DNA from: Typha latifolia
Lineage: Eukaryota > Streptophyta > Magnoliopsida > Poales > Typhaceae
NCBI GenBank assembly: GCA_019914945.1
Contig: CM034101.1
Span: 16,317,188 to 16,381,187, forward strand
Direction of reading: 5' to 3'
DNA length: 64,000 nucleotides
Within the stretch, counting starts at the first letter, position 1, and every line of letters starts with the position of its first letter. Positions 1 through 12,277 of the stretch are shown here, piece by piece. The translations under genes and the position numbers were made by a program. A model generated the notes under the pieces. The model had not been told where the DNA came from and did no database searches. It saw nothing but the letters and a program-made list of their open reading frames with translations.

Positions 1-1099
1 AAATTTTTTTTTATAACAGTTATGTTTCCGAACCTTGCAAACATAGGAAAAAGTATTCTGTCAAGTGAATCCAATTTCTCCAAGGTTATATTGGATATTC
101 TACCTCCAACACCAACTCTTGGGCCCCAATTATTTGGTTCTGCTCGACATGTAAATCATTGGTTTCATATTATACTAGAATCATTCTTAGAATATCTTAT
201 TTTTTGAAATTCAAAAGAACGGGAAACATATGTTGTGAGAAGCTTGTCTGAAATCATATGCTGAACATTTTGAGCAATTTAACATCCTCATGCTTTTTGT
301 TGATGGGCTAGATATTTTGGACTTCTTGATGTATTGTTAGTAGAAATCACTGGTGAGCTAATCTGCTATATCTTATGTGATGCAACGATAGTAAAGTCAC
401 AATGGGTAACAAACATTGAAGCCTACTTTTGTTTAGCGTGTTTATACCTGTAAAGAACTGGCATTTATGTTTTTAGCTTTACAATTGGCTGTGTTATCTT
501 TTTCTATTAGTGAGCAGTCATATGGAAGACAGTCATCTAAAGTTAGAACGTGGTTAAATTACATAGCGATGGCTATTTTGCTGCTAGAGAGACTTTAGTT
601 GTCAAAGTTGATAACTATACATATGTATTGTGCCAATCTGGCTGAATTTACAACACCTCCTGTGTCAACTGATACAAATGATTTTAAAGCCTAAAACAGC
701 TTATAATCTTGGAGTTACCTTTCAAGATTATAAACCATTGAAATCAAGTGCAGATGAGGATTTTAAGGTTTGAATTTTAGGTAAATTTGTCATTTCCTAA
801 TCTTTAACCAAAATGATTTTTTTTTGAAAAAAGGAGCACTTAAACAAGTGAAACAGTAATTGGAGGGTGGATTATCCGATCATGTACATTTTCTTCTTTA
901 CTGGATCATCTTATATAACTTCCCCCCAAATTCAGTGAGATTTTGGGTCAAATAAGAGAAGTGAATTCTGATTAAGGGAATGTAGGTTGTTGGCTTCTTC
1001 TCTTAGCTTGCACTCTGTTCTGCTTCGTTTTAATGAGACCAGCTCTATCTCAGTAAATAATCCCTAACTACATCTACCTTACTTTATACAAAATTATAG
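1..1099 (+). other. 5' introns and small exons of the GAUT3 gene
   Basis: Lies upstream of the first firm GAUT exon at 1100. A candidate exon ends at 767 (AAG before gtttga) and reads NLGVTFQDYKPLK then SSADEDFK, joining in phase to GREELSEPGLESQ. Its acceptor is probably the cag at 697-699. Another coding-like stretch (EQSYGRQSSK, about 512-541) is possible but does not join in phase with the next exon. The rest looks like AT-rich intron. The ORF at 22-207 has no family features and is probably chance. Confidence 0.4.
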
Positions 1100-3703
1100 G
1101 GTAGGGAAGAATTATCGGAACCCGGACTTGAATCACAAGAAGAGATAATTAGTCGCAAGAAGCTTCAGAGACTGGTAATTTTCTTAATTTCAATTATTTA
1201 CACTACTTTTAGTTGGATATGTTGTCATTTACCTTTTTCCTGCAGAAACTACGCCAAGTGAGGAGAAAAGAGCGAGCTTTGAAGCTTATCCAAATGTCTG
1301 AGAATGCTGAAGTTCAGATGAGAGAAGCTGCAATTGAATGGTCAAATAATTTCAACAGTAGCATTAGGCCGCAATATAGCATATGGAGAAGAGAACATGA
1401 TAATTTTCGTGCAGATTCAACTCTGAAACTCATGAATGATCAGATCATAATGGCTAAAGTATATGCTAGTATTGCTCGTTCCAGAAAATTGCCTGATCTT
1501 GCTGATCACCTGATGAAACAAATTAAAGAAAGTGAAAGTGTCATCAAGGAAGCAAACTCTGATTCTGAACTACAACAAGGGTATACCATCTCTTTGTTAT
1601 CTAGTAGGCTAGTAAAACATTCTTTGTTTCCTAAAGTTCTGTACTGATGATGTAATTATGCCATCCAGCGCTCTTCAATGTGCAAAAGCAATGGGCCAAG
1701 CTTTATCCATGGCAAAAGACAAGCTATATGATTGTGTTGTAATTGCAAGAAAATTGCGTGCCATGGTTCAATCTGCCGAAGAAACTATAACTGCACAAAA
1801 GAAGAAAAGCATGTTTTTGATGCAGTATGCCTCAAAGACGATCCCTAAGCCACTGCACTGTCTTCCTTTGCTGCTTACAACTGATTACTTCTTGCAAGGT
1901 CATAGTAGTAAAGCATTAGCAGACAAGAGAAAGCTTGAAGATCCTTCCTTTTACCACTATGCAATTTTCTCTGATAACGTACTTGCAACGTCAGTTGTGG
2001 TCAACTCTACTATAGTAAATGCCAAGAAGCCAGAGAAACATGTATTTCATATCGTGACAGACAGACTGAACTTTGCAGCTATGAAGATGTGGTTCATTGT
2101 CCATTCCCCACCAAATACTACTATTGATGTGCAGAATGTTGATGACTTTAAGTGGCTTAATGCTTCTTATTGTCCAGTTCTTAGTCAAACAGATTCTGCT
2201 AATCTCAAGGACTACTACTTTGCAGTAAATCATCCATCTACAGTTTCAATTGGTGATGAGCATCTGAAGTATAGGAACCCCAAATACCTGTCTTTGCTTA
2301 ATCATCTCAGATTCTACATGCCAGAACTGTATCCAAAGCTGGATAAGATACTTTTTCTTGATGATGATATTGTTGTTCAACGGGATTTGACTCCACTGTG
2401 GTCTATAAACTTGAAAGGGATGGTGAATGGAGCTGTAGAGACTTGTGGGAAGACTTTTCATCGGTTCCATACATATCTCAACTTCTCAGACCCAATTATC
2501 TCTGATAATTTTGATCCAGAAGGTTGTGCATGGGCATTTGGGATGAACCTCTTTGACTTGAAGGAATGGAAGAAGAAAAATATAACTAGTATATACCATT
2601 ATTGGCAAGAACAGGTGAAGACTTGAGTTTCCTTGTATTTCAGTTTTCAGCTTCTTTAACGCCGAGTTATAAGCACCTCCGGTATATATACATATATATA
2701 TACATATACATATATATATATATATATATATTTGGGTTCTCATTTAATCAGTAATCAGACTTGAGCTTCTCAATATTAAGACGGTAAGCTACTATAAGTA
2801 TCAAGGTGTGGCTTTATTAACATCTATTAATGTGCATGGTGGGTGTGAAATATATAAAGACATAGAATATGACACACCATGCATTAAAGGAGCTGCATGG
2901 GTAGGTATTGTACTTTTATTCCATTAACCACCTTAAACAAATAGCTTGAAGTGGTTGAAGGAATAAAAATGTGGCCAAATGCAAGTGGTATGGAAACAAG
3001 GTGAATTTCCTCTAGTTTGATATGCATTAAAGATGTTTAAGACAGCTTGTATGCTCCCATCATGTGTGGTTTGTGGAGATTAGATTCTGCAGAAATGTAT
3101 GCTTGCTTCTGTTTTTATTATTCATAGTGAACATATCTAGGATGTTATTGTATGCTAGACTTCTCATTATTAAGATGTTATTGCAATGCGAATTTGCTGG
3201 AACAACTTGAAAAGTAAAAACAGATTATTAGAACGTTATGTTTCTTTTTTATTTTTACATAATTTGCTCTGATTCTTTTATGAGCATTTATTCGACATAA
3301 CTCGTGAATTTGCAGAAGTTACTACTGCATTAGTTTTCTTTGTAGTTTGAAGTTTTGAGCAAGTGCATTATCTTTTAAATTTTATCAAGTAGGATCCCCT
3401 GTAATGAGATTTTTCTTGATTATGTAGAACAAAGATCGGAAGCTCTGGAAGCTTGGGTCGCTGCCTGCAGGTTTGCTTGCATTTTACAACCTCACTTATG
3501 CACTTGATCGCCACTGGCATGTCCTGGCCCTGGGTTACAAGCCTAAAATCAGACTTTCTGAGATTGAAAAGGCTGCGGTCATTCACTACAATGGAAACTA
3601 TAAGCCTTGGCTGGACTTGGCTATCATGGAATACAAGGGATATTGGTCGAAATATGTTAAGTTTGATAGCCCATACTTCCATACTTGCAATATTCACCTA
3701 TGA
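700..3703 (+). CDS. GAUT3: GAUT3-type galacturonosyltransferase (partial, 5' end off window)
   Basis: Glycosyltransferase family 8, GAUT clade: Golgi type II membrane enzymes that add galacturonic acid from UDP-GalA to pectin. Exons read by splice sites and frame: 700-767 (start uncertain), 1100-1174, 1246-1580, 1669-2614, 3428-3703 (TGA). The last four give 543 codons plus stop with every junction in frame. The second and third firm exons hold the lysine-rich stem region. The catalytic domain shows the DxD metal/nucleotide site in FLDDDIVVQ (about 2352-2378), the FHRFHTYLNFSDP stretch and, in the last exon, the HYNGNYKPW motif that closes the GT8 fold. KTIPKPLHCLPL, IYHYWQEQ and LWKLGSLPAG resemble Arabidopsis GAUT3 more than GAUT1. 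The family is about 680 residues, so roughly 110-140 N-terminal residues with the membrane anchor lie upstream or in small exons I could not fix. No break is seen in the part present. Family confidence is high; the GAUT3 assignment is good but from memory. Confidence 0.9.
2681..2731. repeat. (TA)n / TATACA microsatellite in GAUT3 intron
   Basis: A run of alternating TA with a few interspersed CATA units, inside the intron 2615-3427 of the GAUT gene. It explains the low-complexity minus-strand ORF here. Confidence 0.9.
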
Positions 3704-3801
3704 CCGTAGACTTGGATAGCAACACATTTGCAACACCAAATGCCTTTAGCATCGAAGGACTTTTCTGCTTTATATGATACAGATCATAACTTTCTGTACA
3801 T

Positions 3802-3834
3802 ATCTTAAGATTAGAATACCTCTAATCTTAAGAT
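3802..3834 (+). other. Perfect 14-bp hairpin in GAUT3 3' UTR
   Basis: Left arm ATCTTAAGATTAGA (3802-3815), loop ATACC, right arm TCTAATCTTAAGAT (3821-3834), all pairs perfect. It begins about 100 nt after the GAUT stop codon, so it probably lies in the 3' UTR. Function unknown. It is too short for a canonical plant miRNA precursor. Confidence 0.6.
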
Positions 3835-4384
3835 CTTTCTGGAGATATGTCATTTAGGTAAGAAATGTCATCTAAGGATTTCCATGTTTACACTAACCTT
3901 GCACTAACCTTGCACATTGGCCAACCTATCATCATCATCATCTGTAGATGGTCAATATTGAGCACCGGGAGATCTCCTTGAGTAAGATAAATGTATTTGG
4001 ATGAATAACCTTCGGATAAATGTATTTGCACATTGGCCAACCTATAGCAGTTTTCTTTTTTAAAAATATGAATAATCAAGCTTTTGGGTTCTCAATTGTT
4101 GGCTGCATTTTCGTCGTACTAGTTTTTCTTGTGTTTCCTAATTTGTGGCTGTGACGGTCTACGTGCTACTTATATTACCTTGCATTAGACTTTGTATTTT
4201 GATTACCTTGTGATGCATCATCCACATAAACACAATCTACTCAGCAACTGAATTTTGATATTTGTGAAACAATTAGTTAGCTTGATATGATCTAGTCCAC
4301 GAAGGGGAAGAATAATAAACTAGTGTTAGTACTGTTAATTCCTGTGTATCTCTTTATATTGCTCACCCACATGAATAAGCTGAG

Positions 4385-4624
4385 GATCGCAATGGAGCAG
4401 TCCACAAGCTCTTGGAACTTGCTGCCAACGGGCAGAGTCCCCTCCAGAAGAAGTATTCTTCTCATGTCTCTCAGCGAAGATTTCTTGATACTGAGAGCTT
4501 CTTCAAGGCTTTCCGATCACCTTTGGGCCACAGTGGGTATGCGAATCTTAGATTCAAATCTGGAAAATGGAAAGGAGCCACAGGAAAGTGCGTTCAATTC
4601 TTGAGGTTAATGGAAATTTATTAG
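4385..4624 (+). other. Unidentified exon-like ORF downstream of GAUT3
   Basis: An open frame of about 79 codons ending in TAG at 4622-4624. It opens after a possible acceptor (gctgag, AG at 4383-4384) and reads DRNGAVHKLLELAANG, then PLQKKYSSHVSQ, RRFLDTESFFKAFRS and FKSGKWKG. Composition is more GC-rich and protein-like than the flanks, and about 120 nt after the stop there is an AATAATAATAA stretch that could serve polyadenylation. I do not recognise the family and see no companion exons or obvious start, although an ATG at 4412 lies in frame. It could be the last exon of a small gene, a captured or decayed gene fragment, or an alternative 3' exon. Confidence 0.4.
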
Positions 4625-4759
4625 GAGGCAATAACTAAAGAGATCCAAGTTAATGGACAGGTTGTGACCACTTGGGGCAAGAGCCCTTTGTATCAGTTCA
4701 ACCTGCATTATTCTCCTTTTTATTGAGTATCTCTGTGTTTGTAAACAATAATAATAACA

Positions 4760-7100
4760 AAAATGATGTTTTTTTCTTTTAGTTTTTGGTTGGCCTCATT
4801 AATGGTTGGCCATCTTCTAGGTTACATATCCAAAGAAATGATAGAGCTCACGTAACCCACTTTGTATTGCGGAGCTTACTTAAGAACGCTATTTGTTACA
4901 TGTGATATTACATTACACACTGGTTATAGTAAATTAGGTCTGTAAGAGCTCTAATTTGAAATTTCTCCCAGCCCTCGCTTTGTGCCAGATCGGCCTTGTG
5001 AATCTTGGGAGCAAGCATGTCGGCAATCTATGTGGGTCTGCTTCCGTTGGGTTTCTTCTGGAGTACTCTTCAGAGACGGACATGAGAGATCGAGATCGAG
5101 TGGAGTCCACATAATTCCATCGACTTCTTTGTCGTGCTATAGATATGAAGTAGATCCAATTAGTGAAGTACAGATAAGAGCACTATCGACTATTGAGCAA
5201 TCTCACAGCTACCCGCGGATGTTTTTTAAGCTCGTAGATTAAATTTTTCTCTCATCTCGGTTAAAAAATGTTATAAATTTAACATAATATGAAATAAGTA
5301 TAAATTAAAAAGATAGAAGGTCTCTAACTCTAAGACTTCAAAACTCCTAAAATATATATACCGAATCGGTGAAGGCTATAGAAAACACAGGAAAATATAA
5401 ATAAATTAGAATGCGATGGAAATGGAGTCCAAAGAAAAAGAAAAAAAAGAAAAACTCAAATCGTCTTTTTGGGTATAACAACCAAAGAAGATTAGATGAG
5501 CCTCAAATCTCATGGACTTGTGAGGTATTAGATCAACCTTGATTTGGCGCATGCAAAACAACAAATAGAACCGTCCATGTTTTCGTGGAAAACTGAGCAC
5601 TTCATTTACTGGTACCACGTAAAATTGTAAAGAAAAAAATAAATCTTTGGTAGGAATAGTCTTTAAGAGTAACACCACGCTTATAAACATCCTACAGACA
5701 CTTTTAAAATGACATCAACATGATCATTGATAGTTACGTTTTATTTTTATCTTTCTCCCAACCGTTTCTGTTTCTATTTTATGGTCAGAATGATACCACG
5801 CGGTCTTAGTTCTAGAATGTTTATAAAGTGTTTATAAGCATAACTTTATTTACACATAAATACATAAGAAAGACAATACATAATAGTCCGTAGATATTGA
5901 ATTAGGCCAAATATATTATCGTGCATTTTAAGAGAATCACACAAATTATTAATGACTAAATTAATAACTAAATGTTCTTACTATGTGAGAGGTCACAAAT
6001 TTAAATTTCACTCACTGCCGAGTGGATTGTATCATGTGCACTGAATTTAACTCATCATAATTTATACTAGTGGGTTCGCTTAGATATTTAATTTATATAT
6101 CATAAAAAGAGCTGACTTCTCTATCTAATCTATTAATTAGCCAAAAAAAACTCATAATTAAATAAAAATAAAACTACCTAAATAATAATATTGTTCAAAT
6201 TTTATTATTACTAACAAAAAAAAAAAAAACTATTGTATCCGTCCATAAACACACAAGACTCACTTAGTCACTTCGGCTTCCTTGAAGGCTAAAACGATAT
6301 CACAGTTTCAGTATATAAAAGGAACCTTGGAACTTGGGGCATTTTTAAATTAAGGGACCCCCAACCCCCCAAAACCATTTGTTATAAAGTATAGGTAATA
6401 GGTGGGCCTCAAATCTCGCCATCAAATGCATTCAATTCTCGAAGCTAACAATAGCCGTAGCTTCCAACTCCTCCGAGCTGGACGTACTGCTGGCCGAAAG
6501 CACCAACACCACTAATCTTCTTAGGCCCAGTTTGACATCTTAATTACTGTTAATTTCTTTCCCACTTACGGACGCCGTGTGTGCATTTTATAGACAAAGT
6601 TAATTATACTTAATTTATCTCTCCCCTTTCTAATCCAAAGTGTAGGCAAAAAAAATATATTAAATGATTATTTTCTTCTCAGCTACTCGCTCTTTCTTTT
6701 CTTTAAATAAAAATAAAAAATGGCCAGTACTACCAGATATAATCTATGAATAATTAGTGTTTTTAAAACTCATTACAGATAGATCTTAATTAAGCTGCCA
6801 CATTCAAAAAGCAACGGAATCAAACGACGGCATTGTTATGTTTAATTTATTAAAAAGGTGATGTTATTATAATACCTGTCAATCCGCTCAAGAATCACTA
6901 AGGATAATTATGACATAAAGCTCCTCACTGTCCTTCATCTCATCATTCCTTCTCCTCTGACTACTAGGATTACTATTCCTCTTACTTTTACTCCCCAGGC
7001 TCACTTAATTGCGTTCAGATTGATGAAAAGGACTCTCTTTTGGAATAAAAAGGAAGACCCTTTACGAAGGTTTTTTTTTCCCCTCCTAAAGGTGCTTATT
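4760..7100. other. AT-rich intergenic DNA, no gene seen
   Basis: No splice-linked coding exons or long ORF. It contains poly-A/T runs, a short GC-richer patch at 4970-5240 with an 86-codon open frame of no recognisable family, and generally degraded AT-rich DNA. Confidence 0.6.
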
Positions 7101-7108
7101 TGCTTGCA

Positions 7109-7110
<2 letters not shown>

Positions 7111-7149
<39 letters not shown>

Positions 7150-7196
7150 TAATATACACAAATATCAACTTTATAACGATATATATATATATATAC
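7111..7196. repeat. Paired (TA)n microsatellites
   Basis: Two TA runs (about 7111-7145 and 7180-7196) separated by a short AT-rich spacer. They cause low-complexity ORFs of Tyr/Ile on both strands. Confidence 0.9.
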
Positions 7197-7319
7197 ATTT
7201 AAAAAAAAAATCCTTTCCCTCATTATTCTTAAAAATTAAGCTAGTTTTTGAGGAGGAAGGTGCCATGGAGCATAATCTTTACGTCAGTGTAAAAATACTC
7301 CCCCCCTTTTTTTTTTCTT

Positions 7320-7640
7320 TACTTTTCTTTTCTTTTTTAATGGCGATGTTGGAGTGCACACTCTCTAAAGCGTGGCATGGCATGGGGGTCATGATGCCAC
7401 TGATGGCCAGCAAACTTGGCGCCCAGCTATTGGGCCAGGTTTATGGATTGCGTTCAAACTGGGCCCCACGTAGAAAACGTGGTTCCTTGGGGCCCACCAT
7501 CGGTCTTGATGATTGGTGCCATAATCCTCATCGTTACCATCATTCTTATGTAATGACTAATCTGCCCTCGGGTATTATGGCCTTGCCTCATGGGAAGTGG
7601 AGAGAGGAGTGGGTGGGGTTCTGGTTGCGGTGATTGTTAA
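7320..7640. other. GC-richer island with GGGCCC motifs
   Basis: About 300 bp with much higher GC than the flanks. It has TGGGCC or GGGCCC at about 7429-7435, 7460-7466 and 7488-7495, which resemble TCP/site II promoter motifs. An open frame runs through it (end of the 7100-7633 frame), but the first third of that frame is microsatellite, so I do not call a gene. It could be a promoter remnant or part of a repeat. Confidence 0.3.
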
Positions 7641-8410
7641 TGTCAAATAGAGATGATGATAATTGATAAGTGACTTTTCTGATTGAAATTTCTATCTCAA
7701 TCTTTTTAAAATTTTAAATTAAGCATATAAAATTTAGTTGCATATCATCTAGAATGTCCTCTTCCCTAGGATTGATACTGACTGATTCAATCACACTTAA
7801 AAACAAAATGCATATAAAATATGGTAGGATTTAAGATAGAAAATGTTATTAATACGTTGACATACATCTAATCTAATGACATATTTAGACCGAAACAACC
7901 CATCCGAGTTTGGGTTCAATTTTATCACAGTGTGAATTTTTATGGAGCTTACGTTACAAATATCAACAGGACGAGGCTAAAATCAATGCATCATCAAAAG
8001 CCCAGATTGAAAACTTCTTCCAGCTTTACATCTTAAGCCTTCCTGTAACTCTAATAAGTCTTACTTTGGTTAGACAAACAAGACAACCAACTAGCTGCAC
8101 CAGAAATTGGCACAAAGGAGATTAAAATCGTAGGAATGGTAATGGGAGCCTTGGAATGCAAAGATTTGGTCCTTAATTAAAGATGAGGGCTTGTTTGGCA
8201 ACTTGACTTTGAGCTCATTAGGAAGGAATAAAGACAGCAGTCAAGTAGCCAACTAGCATTCCAACATGGATTTATATGGATCATTTAACAAATTTAGGAT
8301 GTACGTGCATTAGAAGGCTAATTTGGGGATTAGAATCCACAAATCTCATGTGGCATGAGGGGGCAACTCTGGAATTAAAGGATGATCTGGAGGTCAATTA
8401 TTCAGACCTA

Positions 8411-8442
8411 GTTTTATTTTATTTTATTTTATTTTATTTTTT
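8411..8442. repeat. (ATTTT)n pentanucleotide microsatellite
   Basis: About six tandem copies of ATTTT in the intergenic region between GAUT3 and NPC1. Confidence 0.85.
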
Positions 8443-9139
8443 AAATAGAGTAGATCGAATTTCGAGGGATAATTAGACACCTTGAACATTTTACATAAAC
8501 GTCCATAATTTACACTTTTTATTTTTAATTGGTAAGTTTGGGCTTTTTAAAAACCTAAGCAAAATAAACTTTTTTGCAAATTGCCTATCTTGCACTATAG
8601 TATCGTAATCATTTCAGTAAATGAAGCGTCGGTAACCTTACCAATAAACAGTTGTTCCGTATACTGATTTGTCCGCATGACATAACGTTTCAATAGGTCA
8701 AAGCATTCCGTAAATTATAATTGAATATAGGATTGGCTCTTTTATTGTAGTCCATAGTGAGGAACAAATAAAACACTAAGCACTATAGTAACTTTCACTA
8801 CTATAGACTATAGGAATTTTAGTTTTGTTATATATCCAACATAATTACTATGAAGTGTGACTCTAGATATATCTAGTTTATAATGAATCATTTTTAAATT
8901 ATTAAAGTAAAGAAACATATTATTTCTTATGAAAGTTACGACGATTGTAGTAAATATAATGGAAAAAATTAGATATGACTAAGTGTTCTTAGTGATCTGG
9001 GGTCAATTTAGCCAAATTTAAAAAAAAAGAAAAGAAAAGTAGAAGCTTAATAATGTCTTAGTTAATTGAGACTTGACTTGAAAAAATAATTATAATAAAT
9101 TATTTTTTTAAGGTATACACACAAAAATATGCTTAAATA

Positions 9140-9900
9140 AGTGTTGTTTTCGTTTTTTTTTTCTTTGGCGCCGATCCTAGCGCTCTACTAAGGTTTGGCT
9201 ATTATTTTCTCTCTTTCACACGAGGGACCTTCTCATCAGTCTCTTTTCTCTTATAACCGAGTGTTATGAGAGTTTTTTTTTCTCCCCATTTTTTCTCTCC
9301 CTTTTTATTGGGGTGATAGTGCCGAGCCGCCTAGGCTAGACTTGCCACCCCTTCGTTCTCTAACTCTGCCCCTCTTGCATGTCTACCTCTTCGGTTTCTC
9401 ACTCCATCTCACCCTTGCCCTATCTTTGTCGAGACCTCGCTCCACCCTCCATCGTCGAAATCTCATTTCCTCTTAGTGGTGTAGTGTCAGTTCTTATCGT
9501 TTCCCCTCAAAGCACAACTAATGGCAATCATTTGGCCTTTCCAGTCATTTTATTTGGCTTCCCACTCCATTGCCGCCATCTCCTCTCATGCCAAGGAGGT
9601 AGCAGGCTTCTCCAACCCTCCCCTTCACTTGGAGCTACCCTGGCTGGGCCTCCGTTGCTATGACTGTTGTAGGGTGGTGGATTGGTTATGGCTGTTTGGA
9701 TTGGCTATGGCTGTTTGGTTGGTGTGCTATCTTACCTTCTAGTTATAGTCCATATGTCATGCTCGACGTCGTTTAATAGGATAGTATTAGGGTTTCTTTT
9801 GTGGCTAGGTCGATTATGTTTTAGTGTTATGTTTAGTTGGTTTCATTGGGTTAGTTGGTCGTGTTGGATCTATTTTGGTCGAGAAGAGCTATAGGACATC
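9140..9900. other. Pyrimidine-rich, repeat-like intergenic segment
   Basis: A C/T-rich first half (about 9150-9650) followed by a G/T-rich second half (about 9660-9890), unlike the AT-rich flanks. Open frames here have biased composition and no known motif. The strand asymmetry suggests a transposable-element relic, for example a LINE or LTR-element untranslated part, but I see no reverse transcriptase motif or terminal repeat. Confidence 0.3.
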
Positions 9901-10904
9901 AGCACTTTTGATGAAAAGCACTTCGAGTCTAAATCTCTTACAATTATTTCTTCTTTACTATGCTACCTTAGTAGGCTAAGAGGGGGACTTATTCTATGAC
10001 TAATGTCTTATCCCTCCAGTATTCTTATCTGCGTGAGTATTTGTTTGTTATAAGATACCCTGGGATTAAATGTTCATCAGTTTGTTTTTTAGCTAAAAAT
10101 AGAGCTTTTTATAGGATTTTATCTTATCACCCCCTTATTTATTTGTGTATCATACTCTGAAATCTATTTGAAGCTTAATAATAAATATCTGTAACATCTA
10201 TTCACATTTTTCCAATAGAACAAAAGGCTTAAATTTAATGAAAGCAATTGATAACCACTTCAATTCCTCTCAACGGCCTTCTACTGGTAGACCTGTCCAA
10301 ATAAATATACTCAACTAACCAAAACCGTCCCATTGACAAGGTTCGACAACTAACAGGATCTTCCTACTCCAAAATTAGCACGATAACAACGTGTACGTGG
10401 AGATGAAACCAATTGTTTTTTTCCTCCTAAACTATCACTTCCAGGCAGACTTATTAATAACCACATAATTAAAATTGTCATTAAACTCATGATTTATTTT
10501 AGGTACTATATAAACTATAACATTAGCGTTACAGCTTCCAATGAAAACAAGAAGAAATTAATTTATTGCATACTATTTTTATCTATCGTTTCCAACTACT
10601 ATATATTCCATTTTTTTTAATTAATTTTGCTAGAAAAACGATTTTTATTTTGTTGTTGAATTTAGGTAAGGAGGTTGATCTAATACGAGCTGGTCTTTCC
10701 TGTCTAAATCTAAAGATAGCAGCTATAAATTATTAATTTGTTTAATTTGCTAGTGGCATTTAATCCTTTAAACTACTTGCAAGCACACAAAGACACAACT
10801 ATATTTTAACCACCAAGCATAGAATTATAGGAGATTATTGCTTTCAAAATGCTATTTGGAATTTGGAATATTTTCATACCCAGCCTTAAAATATCGTTCT
10901 AAAA

Positions 10905-10955
<51 letters not shown>

Positions 10956-11930
10956 TAGATCCCATGATCCCACATTTTTTTTTTGTTGAGAATACATGAT
11001 CTAATATTCTTGTTTCCAACACTGTAGCTCTTGAATTATATTATCAAACTAATAAATGCGTGTATAGAGACAATTAGTTAATACTTATATTATTAAACTA
11101 ACTTATATTAAGTGAGTGTTGTCTGAGTTTAAATTTTATTATTGAGACACTATACAATTTTACTTCTCTCTCAAATAAAAAATACATACATATAGAATCT
11201 CCCATGGATAATATATAAAGTGTTTGCTGGCATTTTTATTAAAATATATAGTAAATTGGCTTCGTTTAAAATTTTTAGAATGATAGGATATTTTCTCTAA
11301 ATAGATATCCTTTGGATGAAAAATTTTAAATTACGTTTCATTAGAATTTTTTTTTTCCAAAGGCTTTATTTCGTTTGAGACTAAGTTTTGAACTAGATTA
11401 GATGTCTCATTTCTTAATCTTAATTTTTAAAAAATAAATTTAGTTAGATATAAAAAAAATATTTAATTACTTGACTAGATTAAATATTTTTGAATCTTTT
11501 CAAAGGGAGGACCTTGAACGCAAATAAAAAATATTCTCTCTCATAATTTTTTTAAGAAACTATATTTTGTTCCTATAATATGTTAGTCATAAATATACTT
11601 CAACCTATAATTTTATTTGTGTTATTTTATTATTTTTTATTCAAACTAAGAATATTAATTTTTTATTATATTTGATTAACTTATTTGTCAAATTTAAAAA
11701 TAATTATTAGATATAAAATCGTGTAACATTTGATTTGATAAGCTTTCCAATATATCTAAAAATTTTATATATTAAATTTTAGATAATAAAAAATATATTA
11801 ACCAAATATAGTTTCTCACTCTTCTGTTATACTCTCTCCTCCTCCTGTCACTCTCTCTCAAATTTTTATTACCACAAGAAAATTTTCATATAATCTTTTA
11901 ATTTTAATTTCAGTTTTTGAATTTTCTATA
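9901..11930. other. AT-rich intergenic DNA upstream of NPC1
   Basis: No coding exon seen. Contains long A/T runs and the (TA)n microsatellite at 10907-10951. Composition changes sharply near 11950, where the NPC1 promoter region begins. Confidence 0.5.
10907..10951. repeat. (TA)n microsatellite
   Basis: About 22 uninterrupted TA dinucleotides, about 1.3 kb upstream of the NPC1 start codon. Confidence 0.95.
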
Positions 11931-11944
11931 AATATCAAATTTAA

Positions 11945-12234
11945 TATTTATGAGGGTCTCAAAGTGCCTCGGGTTCCACGTACACGGGAGGTGACCGGAT
12001 GCCAATACCCGCCACTCCGTCCGTAATACCCAAAATGCCCTCCGGCAATACGAAGTGGGCCCCGCGGAAGACCAAAAATATTCATGCTAAAAATATCGGA
12101 TCCGATAAATCCCTAAGCTGGCGTCACCAAGCGACTCGCCTTTTGTATAGCAACGCTCCGTATAAGCTTCTTTTTGGCTTCTTTTATTCTCCCTCCCCTT
12201 TGTCTCCCCCTAGCTGTCCCTGGGGAGCGAGAGT

Positions 12235-12276
<42 letters not shown>
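11945..12276 (+). promoter_or_regulatory. NPC1 promoter / 5' UTR region
   Basis: GC content rises abruptly compared with the 2 kb upstream. A TATA-like GTATAAGC (about 12160) is followed by a long pyrimidine tract (about 12169-12210), a common plant core-promoter Y-patch arrangement, and then the (GA)18 tract that ends 2 nt before the ATG. The transcription start cannot be fixed from sequence alone. Confidence 0.45.
12239..12274 (+). repeat. (GA)18 microsatellite in NPC1 5' leader
   Basis: Eighteen uninterrupted GA units (36 nt), followed by TA and then the ATG at 12277. GA tracts in plant leaders are binding sites for BPC/GAGA-binding proteins; a regulatory role here is inference. Confidence 0.9.

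Positions 12277-12277
<1 letters not shown>

Noticed and set aside
7100..7633. 177-codon plus-strand ORF
   Set aside because: The first third is (TA)n microsatellite translated as Tyr/Ile and poly-T; the remainder has no known motif, no splice context and no orthologue I recognise.
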